The translations under genes and the position numbers were made by a program. Under the pieces are notes generated by a model. It ran no database searches, was not told the origin of the DNA, and saw nothing but the letters and a program-made list of their open reading frames with translations. From assembly GCF_019890615.1 (NCBI RefSeq), contig NZ_JAINVZ010000017.1, forward strand, positions 62,001-126,000: a DNA stretch of 64,000 bases, read 5' to 3'. Position 1 is the first letter of the stretch. Each line of letters opens with the position of its first letter. This DNA comes from Streptantibioticus parmotrematis. GTDB taxonomy: Bacteria; Actinomycetota; Actinomycetes; Streptomycetales; Streptomycetaceae. Below, piece after piece: positions 26,387 to 34,838 of this stretch.

Positions 26387-27562
26387 ATGAGCGTCACCTT
26401 CGACAACGCGTTGCTGGAGAGCGAGGAGCGCCGCACGCTGCGGGCCTCGGTCGCCGCACTGGGCCGCCGCTTCGGCCGCGAGTACTTCACCACCGCCGTC
26501 CGCGAGGGCCGCCAGACCGACGAGCTGTGGCAGGAGGCCGCGAAGCTCGGCTACCTCGGTGTGAACCTGCCCGAGGAGTACGGAGGCGGCGGTGCGGGAC
26601 TGTCCGAACTCGCCATCGTGCTGGAGGAGTTGGGAGCGACCGGCTGTCCGCTGCTGCTGCTCGTGGTCTCCCCCGCCATCTGCGGGACGGTCATCGCCCG
26701 CTTCGGCACCGAGGAGCAGAAACGCCGCTGGCTGCCGGGACTCGCGGACGGTACGAGGCGGATGGCGTTCGGCATCACCGAGCCGGACGCGGGCTCCAAC
26801 TCGCACCGGATCACCACCACCGCCCGCCGCGACGGCGACACGTGGGTGCTCACCGGCCGCAAGGTCTTCGTCTCCGGGGTGGACATCGCCGACGCCACGC
26901 TGATCGTCGGCCGCACCGAGGACGCGCGCACCGGCAGGCTCAAGCCCTGCCTGTTCGTCGTGGAACGCGAGACACCGGGCTTCGAGTTCCGGCACATACC
27001 GATGGAACTGACCGCCCCCGAGAAGCAGTTCCAGCTCTTCCTCGACGACGTGCGGCTGCCCGCCGACGCGCTGGTCGGCGACGAGGACGCGGGGCTGCTG
27101 CAACTGTTCGCCGGGCTCAACCCGGAACGCGTCATGACCGCCGCGTTCTCCCTCGGCATGGGCCGCTACGCGCTTCAGGTCGCCGTCGAGTACGCGCGGG
27201 TCCGGCAGGTGTGGAAGGCGCCGATCGGTGCACACCAGGCGATCGCGCATCCGCTGGCCCAGGCCCGTATCGACCTGGAGCTGGCCGGGTTGATGACGCG
27301 CAAGGCGGCGTTCCTGTACGACGCGGGCGACGACATGGCGGCGGGCGAGGCGGCCAACATGGCCAAGTACGCGGCGGCGGAGGCCGGGGCCCGCGCGGTC
27401 GACCAGGCCGTGCACACCCTCGGCGGCAACGGCCTGACCACGGAATACGGTCTCGCGTCGCTGCTCACCGCGTCCCGGGTGGGGCGGATCGCGCCGGTGA
27501 GCCGGGAGATGATCCTCAACTTCGTCTGCCACCACACCCTCGGCCTGCCCAGGTCGTACTGA
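26387..27562 (+). CDS. Acyl-CoA dehydrogenase (isovaleryl/citronellyl type)
   Basis: FAD-dependent alpha,beta-dehydrogenase of 391 residues. FAD-binding segments AFGITEPDAGSNSHRI and GGNGLTTEYG are clear. The usual catalytic Glu of the C-terminal IYEGT motif is absent (the place reads IAPVSREMI), while Glu247 in GLNPERVMTA matches the catalytic position in isovaleryl-CoA dehydrogenase. This favours a branched substrate such as isovaleryl-CoA or citronellyl-CoA. ATG 26387 has GAAGGAAGG upstream. It lies between the carboxylase and hydratase genes, matching leucine or acyclic terpene breakdown. The stop lies in a 23-bp repeat array. Confidence 0.9.
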   Translation: MSVTFDNALLESEERRTLRASVAALGRRFGREYFTTAVREGRQTDELWQEAAKLGYLGVNLPEEYGGGGAGLSELAIVLEELGATGCPLLLLVVSPAICGTVIARFGTEEQKRRWLPGLADGTRRMAFGITEPDAGSNSHRITTTARRDGDTWVLTGRKVFVSGVDIADATLIVGRTEDARTGRLKPCLFVVERETPGFEFRHIPMELTAPEKQFQLFLDDVRLPADALVGDEDAGLLQLFAGLNPERVMTAAFSLGMGRYALQVAVEYARVRQVWKAPIGAHQAIAHPLAQARIDLELAGLMTRKAAFLYDAGDDMAAGEAANMAKYAAAEAGARAVDQAVHTLGGNGLTTEYGLASLLTASRVGRIAPVSREMILNFVCHHTLGLPRSY

Positions 27563-27641
27563 GGAACCTGTCCAGGTCCCACTGAGCAACCCGCTCAGGT
27601 CGTACCTAGGAAGCCGCCCAGGTCGTACCGAGGAAGCCGGA
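27550..27641. repeat. Four degenerate 23-bp tandem repeats at the dehydrogenase stop
   Basis: Units at 27550-27572, 27573-27595, 27596-27618 and 27619-27641, each starting CAGGTC. Unit 1 encodes the last three residues and the TGA stop of the dehydrogenase; unit 2 again reads CAC-TGA, units 3 and 4 have diverged. They fill almost the whole 90-bp gap before the hydratase gene. Confidence 0.88.
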
Positions 27642-27652
27642 GGACGCCCCGC

Positions 27653-28393
27653 ATGACCGACCCCGCCGCACCCGTTCGCGTGTCCCACGACCGGGGGATC
27701 GCGGTCGTCACCCTCGACTCGCCGCACAACCGCAACGCGCTGTCGTCCGCCCTGGTGTCCGGGGTGCGCGCGGCGCTCGACGAAGCGGCCGGCGCCCCGG
27801 GCACCCGGGCGGTGCTGCTCACGCACACCGGCAACACTTTCTGCGCGGGCGCCGACCTCACCGAGCGGCATCCCACCGGGCCCGCCGAACTGACCGCGTT
27901 GCTAAGGGCGTTGGTGGAGTCGCCGAAGCCCGTGGTGGGCCGCACCACCGGACACGTGCGCGCCGGAGGTCTCGGGCTGCTGGCGGCCTGCGACATCGCG
28001 GTGGCCGGTCCCCGCGCCACGTTCGCCTTCACCGAGGCGCGGCTGGGACTCGCGCCCTCGGTCATCTCGCTCACCGTGCTGCCGCGGATGAGGCCCAGGG
28101 ACGCCGAGCGTTACTACCTGACCGGCGAGGTCTTCGACGCCGATCAGGCCGTGCGCACCGGCCTGGTCAGCGCGGGCGACGAGGCGCTGGACGGGATCCT
28201 GGACGGCCTGCGGGCCGCCTCGCCGCAGGGGCTCGCGGAGTCCAAGCGGCTGACCGGCGCGGCGGTGCTACGGTCCTTCGACCGCGACGCACGCGTCCTG
28301 GCCGAGCAGTCGGCCCGGCTGTTCGCCTCCGCCGAGGCGGCCGAGGGCGTGCGCGCGTTCCTCGAACGACGGGAGGCGCCTTGGGCGTTGTGA
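27653..28393 (+). CDS. Enoyl-CoA hydratase-family protein (LiuC/AtuE-like)
   Basis: A 246-residue crotonase. FCAGADLTER forms the oxyanion hole. The first catalytic Glu position (AGGLGLLAACD) is Gly, but the second is kept as Glu in FAFTEARLGLAP, a pattern I associate with methylglutaconyl-CoA-hydratase-like enzymes of leucine and terpene breakdown. It follows the acyl-CoA dehydrogenase and carboxylase genes and overlaps the TetR gene by GTGA, so one operon is likely. No HMG-CoA lyase gene is present in the operon. Confidence 0.86.
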   Translation: MTDPAAPVRVSHDRGIAVVTLDSPHNRNALSSALVSGVRAALDEAAGAPGTRAVLLTHTGNTFCAGADLTERHPTGPAELTALLRALVESPKPVVGRTTGHVRAGGLGLLAACDIAVAGPRATFAFTEARLGLAPSVISLTVLPRMRPRDAERYYLTGEVFDADQAVRTGLVSAGDEALDGILDGLRAASPQGLAESKRLTGAAVLRSFDRDARVLAEQSARLFASAEAAEGVRAFLERREAPWAL

Positions 28394-29007
28394 GGGCGGC
28401 GTCCGCCGACGCGGACCGCTCCCCCAAGCAGGACCGCAGCCGGGCGACCCGGCGGCGGCTGCTGGAGGCGGCGGTCGCGTGCCTGGCGGAACGTGGCTGG
28501 AGCGGCAGCACGGTCGCCGTGGTCGCCGAGCGCGCGGGCGTGACGCGCGGCGCGGCACAGCACCACTTCCCCACCCGGGAGGACCTGTTCACCGCCGCCG
28601 TCGAGCACGTCGCCGAGGAGTGGCTGACCACGATCCGGCGGCGGGAGCGGCCGCTTGCGCCGAGCGGCCCCGACCGCACGCGGGCCGTCGTGGAGCTGCT
28701 GGTCGAGGTCTTCACCGGCGAGCTGTTCCGCGCGGCGCTGCACCTGTGGGTCGCGGCGGCCGACGAGCCGGGGCTGCGTCCGCGGGTCGCCGCGCTGGAG
28801 GGCCGCATCGGGCGGGAGGCGCACCGGGTGGCGGTGGAGCTCCTGGAGGCGGACGAGAGCGCGCCCGGGGTGCGGGAGACCGTCCAGGGCACGCTGGACA
28901 TGGCCCGCGGGCTGGGACTCGCCACGCTGCTGCGCGACGACACCGCGCGCCGCACCGCGGTCGTCGCCCAGTGGTCCCGGGTCCTCCAGGCCACGCTGCG
29001 GGCCTGA
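28390..29007 (+). CDS. TetR-family regulator of the acyl-CoA operon
   Basis: A 205-residue regulator with an N-terminal helix-turn-helix: RRRLLEAAVACLAERGW then STVAVVAERAGVTRGAAQHHF, typical TetR DNA recognition. The C-terminal part (about 85-205) would bind a ligand, probably an acyl-CoA of the pathway. The GTG at 28390 overlaps the hydratase stop; a TTG at 28381 is possible. It likely controls the operon from 22023, where a CAAGCACGCTTG palindrome lies upstream. Confidence 0.88.
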   Translation: MRAASADADRSPKQDRSRATRRRLLEAAVACLAERGWSGSTVAVVAERAGVTRGAAQHHFPTREDLFTAAVEHVAEEWLTTIRRRERPLAPSGPDRTRAVVELLVEVFTGELFRAALHLWVAAADEPGLRPRVAALEGRIGREAHRVAVELLEADESAPGVRETVQGTLDMARGLGLATLLRDDTARRTAVVAQWSRVLQATLRA

Positions 29008-29021
29008 CCGCGTGGGCGGTC

Positions 29022-29092
29022 GCGGCCCCCTTCCCTCGCCGGCCTCGCGGCCTCTTCCCTCCCCGGCCTCGCGGCCTCTTCCCTCCTCGGCG
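29022..29092. repeat. Three 24-bp tandem repeats after the TetR gene
   Basis: Pyrimidine-rich units at about 29022-29046, 29047-29070 and 29071-29092, each holding CTTCCCTC and most CGGCCTCGCGG. They begin 14 bp after the TetR stop and fill most of the gap to the DUF6343 gene. Confidence 0.8.
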
Positions 29093-29126
29093 TACGGACG
29101 TACGCTGAAGGAGGAGCTGTGTACCG

Positions 29127-29435
29127 ATGCGTACCGGAAGCGAACCGACTCAGGCCCGCAGTCCGCTGCGGGCGCGGCTCGCGCTGACCGTCTTCGGCCT
29201 GGTGTGGGCGTTCGGCGGGATGGCGATCTTCCTCGCCGCCGGCCATCCCGGCTGGGTGGCCGTCTTCGCCGCGATCGCGCTGGTGGCGGCGGTCGACCTG
29301 ACGGTGATCGTCCACCATCTGCGCCAGGGCCCGCACTACCAGCCGGGCCGCGACGTCCCGCCGTACTGGCCGGTGGACCGCGATATTCCGCCATACCGGC
29401 GGTCAGGACGCGACCGTTCGCGGTGGCCGCGCTGA
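29127..29435 (+). CDS. DUF6343-family small membrane protein
   Basis: A 102-residue protein with two predicted helices (LALTVFGLVWAFGGMAIFLAA and VAVFAAIALVAAVDLTVIV) followed by a conserved polar tail HLRQGPHYQPGRDVPPY. I recall this N-terminus (MRTGSEP) and tail as the DUF6343 family, common in Streptomyces and without known function. The start ATG at 29127 follows GAAGGAGGAG about 12 bases upstream. It sits between the acyl-CoA operon and the LuxR regulator, with no obvious link to either. Confidence 0.85.
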   Translation: MRTGSEPTQARSPLRARLALTVFGLVWAFGGMAIFLAAGHPGWVAVFAAIALVAAVDLTVIVHHLRQGPHYQPGRDVPPYWPVDRDIPPYRRSGRDRSRWPR

Positions 29436-29501
29436 GCGGTGCCGAAGATCCGTCGGCCGCGCGGGGCGCCCACCGCAATGTTGCGGGCGTGAAACGCCTC
29501 A

Positions 29502-29531
29502 TTGACAACGAGTTTCCCGCAAGGTTGTCAT
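29502..29531 (+). promoter_or_regulatory. Promoter-like TTGACA with overlapping inverted repeat before the LuxR gene
   Basis: TTGACA (29502-29507) is followed after 18 bp by TGTCAT (29526-29531), a plausible sigma-70-like pair. It overlaps a 7-bp inverted repeat, TGACAAC (29503-29509) and GTTGTCA (29524-29530), so a dimeric regulator bound here would block the promoter. A second palindrome GTGAC-GTC-GTCAC lies at 29585-29597, just upstream of the LuxR start. Confidence 0.5.
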
Positions 29532-29635
29532 GAGCACATACGTGGGCACGAGGGGCACCCGACCGGTGCCGTCCAACGGTGTCCGTGACGTCGTCACGTC
29601 GTCACGTCCGGCCGGGCGAAGGGTGGGCAGCTGTC

Positions 29636-32600
29636 ATGCGGGAGTCGGCCGCCTGGCGCGGCGGATCCACGGGGCCGGGTTCCGCCGTGCCCTCGATCGG
29701 GAGCACCACCTCCCCCGCCTCCGGGTCCGGCGGCCCGCGCGACGGCTCCGGGCGCGACGTCGCCCTGCCGATGCCTCCCGCGGCCCCTGACCTCACCCGC
29801 CCCGGAGCCCTGCTCGCGCTGCCGGGGACGGGCGGGCGCGACGGCCACGCCTCGCTCACCGGCCGCAGGGAGTTACTGGACGACGCCTACGCGCGCCTCG
29901 CGGCGGACCGGGCGGTGCTGTTCTGCGGGCCCGCCGGTATCGGCAAGTCGACACTTCTGGCCGCGCTGGTCGCCTGGGCCACGGAGGGCTCGGGCGGCGC
30001 CGTGCTGCGGTGCGCGCCCGCGCCGGAGGACGCGCGGCTGCCGTTCGTCGGGCTGATCGACCTGTTCGCGTACGTGCCGGAAGAGGTCGTGGACGGCCTG
30101 CCCCCGCAGCCCCGCGCCGCCCTGCGCGCCGCACTGCTGCGCGGCGTGGAGCCGGACGGCGGCCACAGCAGGCTCGCGGTGCGCCTGGCCGTGCTGGAGG
30201 CGCTGCGCCGCCTCGCGCGGACCGGTCCCGTGCTGCTCGTGGTCGACGACCTCCAGTGGCTGGACGAGCCGAGTGCCGAGGTGCTGGCCTTCGTGGCGCG
30301 CCGCCTGGACGGCCTGCCGGTGCGCGTGGTGGCCGCCGAGCGGGTGTCCGAGGGCGGTCAGCCGGAACGCCTGCGCTGCTGCCCGCCGGGGACCGCCGAG
30401 ATCCCGGTGCCGCCGCTGGCCGCCGACGACGTGGCCCGGCTGCTGGGGGGCGTCGCGGGCGGGGACCTGCCGTTGCCGTTGCTGCGCGCCATCCAGCGCA
30501 CCGCGGCCGGGAACCCTTTGTACGCACTGGAGTTGGGCCGTGCGGCGCTGCGCGACGGCGGTCCCCGCGAGCACGGCGGCGCCCTCGCGGTGCCGCCCCG
30601 GCTGCGTACCCTGCTGCTGGAGCGGGTCCGTACGCTGCCGGACTCCGCCCGTCGCACCCTGCTGGTCAGCAGCGCCGCCGCCCGCCCCAGCCTGACCCTG
30701 CTGCGCGCCGCGGGACTCGACGACGCCGGGTCGGGCCTGGCCGAGGCGGAACGGCTCGGGGTGGCGAGCGCGGACGCCGCCGGTGCCGTGCGCTTCAGCC
30801 ATCCGCTGCTGCGGGCCGCCGTCTACGCCGACGCCTCCGGCCAGGAGCGCCGCCAGGCGCACGCCCTGCTGGCCGCGGCGGTCACCGAACCGGTGGAGCA
30901 GGCACGGCACTTGGCGCTCGCCCGGCCGCACGAGGACGAGGCGACCGCCGCCACGCTGATGGCGGCGGCCGGCTCCGCCCGGCACCGCGGCGCGCCCGCG
31001 ACCGCGGCGGAACTGGCCACGCTGGCCGCCCGCCGCACCCCGCAGGACCGCCCGGGCGAGCGCGTCGAGCGGTGGCTGTCGGCGGCCGAGTACGCCTGCG
31101 ACGCCGGGGACCGCGAGGAGACCGAACGCGTCGCCCGCACCGTGCTCGCCGACGCGCTCACGCCACGGCAGCGGGTGCGCGCCCGGCTGGTGCTGCTGCG
31201 CAACGTGGGCCAGGCGCTGGAGGGCGCGCAGGGGCTGATCGAGGACGGCCTGCGGGACGCCGACGGCGATCCGCAGCTGGAGGCGTGGTTGCGGCAGTGG
31301 GCCGCGGTGCGCGGGCTGTTGTGCGGGGAGTTGGAGCAGGCCGCCGACCACGCGCAGCGGGCGGCGCGGCGCGCGGCGGCGGCGGGCGACGTCCAGGCCC
31401 GGATCACCGCGCTGTTCACGCTGGCCAGGGCGCGGTCGCTGTCCGGTGAGACCGCCGCGGCCGATCACGCGCTGGAGCGGTCGCTGGCGCTGGCCGGTGG
31501 CGAGGACGGCGGGCCCGGCAGCTGGGGTCTGCTGCGGATGCGCGCGGTCCTGGCGCTGGACGCGGACCGGGTCGCCGAGGCTCGCGAGCAGGTGGGCCAA
31601 CTGCTGGCGTCGATGGACGAGTTCGCCGGTTTCGAGGAGGTGACCGCGGCCCTGGTGGCGTTGACGCGCGTCCAGGTGCGGGCCGGTGAGTGCCGGGAGG
31701 CGCTGCGCACCGCCGAGCGCTGCACCCGTACCGTCGAGGAGGCCGGGGTGGAGTCGGCGCCCGCGCTGTACGCCGCCGCGCTGGCCGCGACCACCGGCGG
31801 CAGCCCCGACGAGGCGCGACACCTGGCCGAGCGGGCGGTGCGGGCCTCGGAGGCGGACGGCGACCGGCTGTTCCTGCTGCGGGCGCTGGCGGTGCTGGGG
31901 CAGGCGGCGTTGCAGACCGGGGAGCCGCAGGGCGCGGCGCAGGCGGTGGGGGCGCTGCGCAGGGTGCGGGAGATCGGCGAGGCGATGGGCGCCGCCGATC
32001 CTCCGCTGCTGCACTGGCACGGTGATCTGGCCGAGGCGCTGGTGATGCTGGGCGAGACGGACGCGGCGGCCGCCGTGGTCGAGGAGGCGTACCGCCGCGC
32101 GTCCGAGCAGGTGCCGGGGAGCGTGCTGGCGTCCCTGGAACGGGCCGAGGGTCTGCGGGCCGCGGCGGTCGGGCGGGCCCGGGAGGGCGCGGCGCTGCTG
32201 CTGTCGTCGGCCGGGCGGTTGCGGGAGCTGGCGCTGCCGGTCGACCTGGCCCGTACCCTCATCGCGCTGGGCGCGGTGGAGCGAAGAGCCCGGCGCCGTA
32301 CGGCGGCGCGGGCCGCGCTCGCCGAGGCGCTCCAGATCGCGGAACGCACCGGGGCCGTGCCGCTGGCCGCCCGGGCCGGTGAGGAACTGGCCCGGCTGGA
32401 CGCGGTCGAGCGTGGCGGCGGGCCCCAACTGACGCCCACCGAGGCGCGGATAGCGGAGCTGGTCGGCGAGGGTGCGACCAACCGCGAGGTGGCGGCGGAG
32501 CTGTTCATCAGCGTCAAGACCGTCGAGGGCACGCTGTCGCGGGTCTACCGCAAGCTCGGGGTGCGTTCGCGCACCGCGCTGTCGCGGGTGATGTCCTCGG

Positions 32601-32713
32601 CCCGCACGGCGCGGGCGGTGGGCGGCGAGGACCGGTCGGCGCAAGGCCAGGAACCGGCCGAACCGGGCCGCGTGGTACGGCAGTTGACCGCCGTGCCGCC
32701 GGTCCACGGCTGA
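29636..32713 (+). CDS. Large MalT/LAL-type LuxR-family ATPase regulator
   Basis: A regulator of about 1025 residues. After a low-complexity N-terminus (about 60 residues) comes an AAA-type ATPase with Walker A CGPAGIGKSTLL and Walker B LLVVDDLQWLDEPS, a long helical TPR-like middle part, and a C-terminal LuxR helix-turn-helix: LTPTEARIAELVGEGATNREV, then FISVKTVEGTLSRVYRKLGV. Such proteins activate transcription after ligand and ATP binding, often in secondary metabolism or catabolism. The ATG at 29636 was chosen; GTG 29579 is in frame upstream. The S53 protease gene 234 bp downstream is a possible target. Confidence 0.9.
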   Translation: MRESAAWRGGSTGPGSAVPSIGSTTSPASGSGGPRDGSGRDVALPMPPAAPDLTRPGALLALPGTGGRDGHASLTGRRELLDDAYARLAADRAVLFCGPAGIGKSTLLAALVAWATEGSGGAVLRCAPAPEDARLPFVGLIDLFAYVPEEVVDGLPPQPRAALRAALLRGVEPDGGHSRLAVRLAVLEALRRLARTGPVLLVVDDLQWLDEPSAEVLAFVARRLDGLPVRVVAAERVSEGGQPERLRCCPPGTAEIPVPPLAADDVARLLGGVAGGDLPLPLLRAIQRTAAGNPLYALELGRAALRDGGPREHGGALAVPPRLRTLLLERVRTLPDSARRTLLVSSAAARPSLTLLRAAGLDDAGSGLAEAERLGVASADAAGAVRFSHPLLRAAVYADASGQERRQAHALLAAAVTEPVEQARHLALARPHEDEATAATLMAAAGSARHRGAPATAAELATLAARRTPQDRPGERVERWLSAAEYACDAGDREETERVARTVLADALTPRQRVRARLVLLRNVGQALEGAQGLIEDGLRDADGDPQLEAWLRQWAAVRGLLCGELEQAADHAQRAARRAAAAGDVQARITALFTLARARSLSGETAAADHALERSLALAGGEDGGPGSWGLLRMRAVLALDADRVAEAREQVGQLLASMDEFAGFEEVTAALVALTRVQVRAGECREALRTAERCTRTVEEAGVESAPALYAAALAATTGGSPDEARHLAERAVRASEADGDRLFLLRALAVLGQAALQTGEPQGAAQAVGALRRVREIGEAMGAADPPLLHWHGDLAEALVMLGETDAAAAVVEEAYRRASEQVPGSVLASLERAEGLRAAAVGRAREGAALLLSSAGRLRELALPVDLARTLIALGAVERRARRRTAARAALAEALQIAERTGAVPLAARAGEELARLDAVERGGGPQLTPTEARIAELVGEGATNREVAAELFISVKTVEGTLSRVYRKLGVRSRTALSRVMSSARTARAVGGEDRSAQGQEPAEPGRVVRQLTAVPPVHG

Positions 32714-32945
32714 CCCGCCCGCGACCTCGCACGTCCCGCGCGGGCCCCGGCGCGCCTCCCCCTTTCGTCGCACGAACGTCACGCCATGCCCTCGTAAGTC
32801 CGTCGTGCGATACGCGTACGTCATACGACACGCACCGTTAACACATGGGGCAAGGGTTCCCCCGCTTATGGCGAGGGCTCCGCGTTCCTAGCGTGGTGGT
32901 CGTCCCGCTCCGCTCGTGAACGCCATCCCCCCATGGAGGAACGTC

Positions 32946-32960
32946 AAGTGACGTCACGTC
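32946..32960. promoter_or_regulatory. Palindrome GTGACGTCAC at the protease start codon
   Basis: The 15-mer AAGTGACGTCACGTC (32946-32960) includes the perfect palindrome GTGACGTCAC and covers the start codon. The identical 15-mer occurs at 37737-37751 in the sulfur-related divergent region. It may be an operator shared by both, or in the coding copy a coincidence of the start sequence. Confidence 0.4.
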
Positions 32961-34579
32961 TGAAGCTGCTCGCCCTGGCGACGACCCCCGCCCTGTTGCT
33001 CGCCGCCGTCCCCGCCGCCTACGCCGCCGTCCCGCAGTCGCACACCGCCCGCGCCGCCGTCGCCGGTGACGTGGTGTCGGGCCTGGGCACGCAGGCCCAC
33101 CGCACCGGCAGCGTGTCGGCGAACAACCGCATATCGGTCGCCGTCAGCCTGGCGCCCAGAAGCGACAAGGCCCTCGACACCTTCGTCGCCCAGGTCACCG
33201 ACCCGCACTCGGCCCAGTACGGGCACTACCTGACGAAGGCTCAGTTCACCGCCCGCTTCGGCCGCAGCGACGCCGAGGTCGCGCAGGTCAAGGACTACCT
33301 GCGCTCGCAGGGCCTGACCGTGGGCACCGTCCACTCCGGCAACCTGCTGATCGACGCCAGCGGCACCGCCGCCCAGCTGGAGAAGGCGTTCGGCACCAAG
33401 CTGTCGACGTACAAGGACGCGAAGACCGGGCGCTCCTTCTACGCCAACGACTCGGCGCCCACCCTGCCCTCCGCCATCGCGTCGATCGTCAGCGACATCT
33501 CGGGCCTGAACAACCACGCCCAGCTGACCCACGCGCCGGTCGCCAAGGCCGCCTCCCCGCACAACGGCCCGAACGGCGGCTACACCCCGGCGCAGCTCAA
33601 GGGCGGCTACAACGTGCCGAGTTCGTACACCGGCAGCGGGCAGAAGGTCGCCCTGCTGGAGTTCGACGGCTTCCAGCAGTCCAACATCAGCACCTACGAC
33701 AGCCACTACGGCCTGGGCTCGCCCGCGCCCACCGTGCAGCAGGTGGACGGCGGCTCCGGCGCGCTCGGCGACGGCCAGGTCGAGGTCGAGCTGGACATCG
33801 AGGTGATCAACGCGATCGCCCCGAAGGCCAACGTCACCGTCTTCGAGGGCCCGAACACCGACGCGGGCGAGGTGGACACCTACCAGGCCATCGTCGACAG
33901 CGGCATCCCGACCACGTCCAGCAGCTGGGGCGCGGCCGAGTCGCAGCGCACCACCAGCAACATCAACGCGGTGGACGCGGTCTTCAAGCAGGGCGCGGCC
34001 GAGGGCCTGGGCTTCTACGCGGCCTCCGGCGACGACGGCTCGGACGACGCGGGCGACGGCGGCACGTCGGTGGACTACCCGGCGAGCGACCCGTACGTCA
34101 CGGGCGTCGGCGGCACCAAGCTGACCGTCACCTCCTCCAACGCGTGGAGCAAGGAGACCGCGTGGTCGGACGGTGGCGGCGGCAAGTCGTCGGTCTTCAA
34201 GATCCCCAGCTGGCAGACCCCGGTGCAGCAGAGCCAGGGCGGCGGCTACCGCCAGGTGCCGGACGTCTCGGCCGAGGCCGACCCGACCCCTGGTGTGTCG
34301 ATCTACTCCCAGGGCACGTGGGAGCCGGTCGGCGGCACCAGCGCCGCGGCGCCGGAGTGGGCGGGCTTCGCCGCGCTGTACAACCAGCAGGCGGCGGCCA
34401 AGGGCAAGGCGAACCTGGGCTTCGCCAACCCCACCCTGTACGCGGCGGGTGGCACCGGCTTCCACGACATCACCAGTGGCAGCAACGGCGCCTACAAGGC
34501 GGCCAAGGGCTGGGACTTCACCACCGGCTGGGGCTCGTACAACGCCTCGACGCTGGCCGCGAAGCTGCTGGGCAGCTGA
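32948..34579 (+). CDS. Secreted S53 (sedolisin/kumamolisin-like) protease
   Basis: Acid-type serine peptidase made as a preproprotein. Of 543 residues, the first 26 form a Sec signal (LKLLALATTPALLLAAVPAAYA), then a pro-domain (about 40-190), then the catalytic domain. The triad is visible: Glu279 and Asp283 in VEVELDIEV, and Ser465 in VGGTSAAAPEWAGF. The C-terminal HDITSGSNG and KGWDFTTGWG match the calcium site. The GTG at 32948 follows GGAGGA and lies inside the palindrome GTGACGTCAC. A -10-like TAGCGT at 32889-32894 is the best promoter trace. Confidence 0.94.
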   Translation: MTSRLKLLALATTPALLLAAVPAAYAAVPQSHTARAAVAGDVVSGLGTQAHRTGSVSANNRISVAVSLAPRSDKALDTFVAQVTDPHSAQYGHYLTKAQFTARFGRSDAEVAQVKDYLRSQGLTVGTVHSGNLLIDASGTAAQLEKAFGTKLSTYKDAKTGRSFYANDSAPTLPSAIASIVSDISGLNNHAQLTHAPVAKAASPHNGPNGGYTPAQLKGGYNVPSSYTGSGQKVALLEFDGFQQSNISTYDSHYGLGSPAPTVQQVDGGSGALGDGQVEVELDIEVINAIAPKANVTVFEGPNTDAGEVDTYQAIVDSGIPTTSSSWGAAESQRTTSNINAVDAVFKQGAAEGLGFYAASGDDGSDDAGDGGTSVDYPASDPYVTGVGGTKLTVTSSNAWSKETAWSDGGGGKSSVFKIPSWQTPVQQSQGGGYRQVPDVSAEADPTPGVSIYSQGTWEPVGGTSAAAPEWAGFAALYNQQAAAKGKANLGFANPTLYAAGGTGFHDITSGSNGAYKAAKGWDFTTGWGSYNASTLAAKLLGS

Positions 34580-34593
34580 CCGGTCCGTCCGGA

Positions 34594-34628
34594 GGCCGCC
34601 GATCGGCCTGACCTCCCGATCGGCGGCC
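34594..34628 (+). terminator. Hairpin terminator after the S53 protease
   Basis: Perfect 13-bp stem GGCCGCCGATCGG (34594-34606) and CCGATCGGCGGCC (34616-34628) with a 9-base loop, starting 15 bp after the protease stop. No U-tract follows, as is usual in Streptomyces. Confidence 0.75.
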
Positions 34629-34641
34629 GGTGAAGACCGAT

Positions 34642-34684
34642 GAGAGCGCGGGTGCCGGGACGACCTCCCGGCACCCGCGCTCTC
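34642..34684. terminator. Long bidirectional hairpin between protease and ATPase genes
   Basis: Perfect 18-bp stem GAGAGCGCGGGTGCCGGG (34642-34659) and its complement at 34667-34684 with a 7-base loop. It lies between two convergent genes and could end transcription from both sides. Confidence 0.8.
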
Positions 34685-34838
34685 GTCATACCCGGGCCGT
34701 CCGCGCGGGGGCGCCTCCGTCGGAGGCTATGGGCGTTGATGTCGCCGCCCGCCGAACGACAGGGAACGGCACCGCAGTTGACCGGCCGGCCGGGAGGGGA
34801 CACGCGGCGCGGACGCCCGCCGCGCGATCCGGGCGTCG

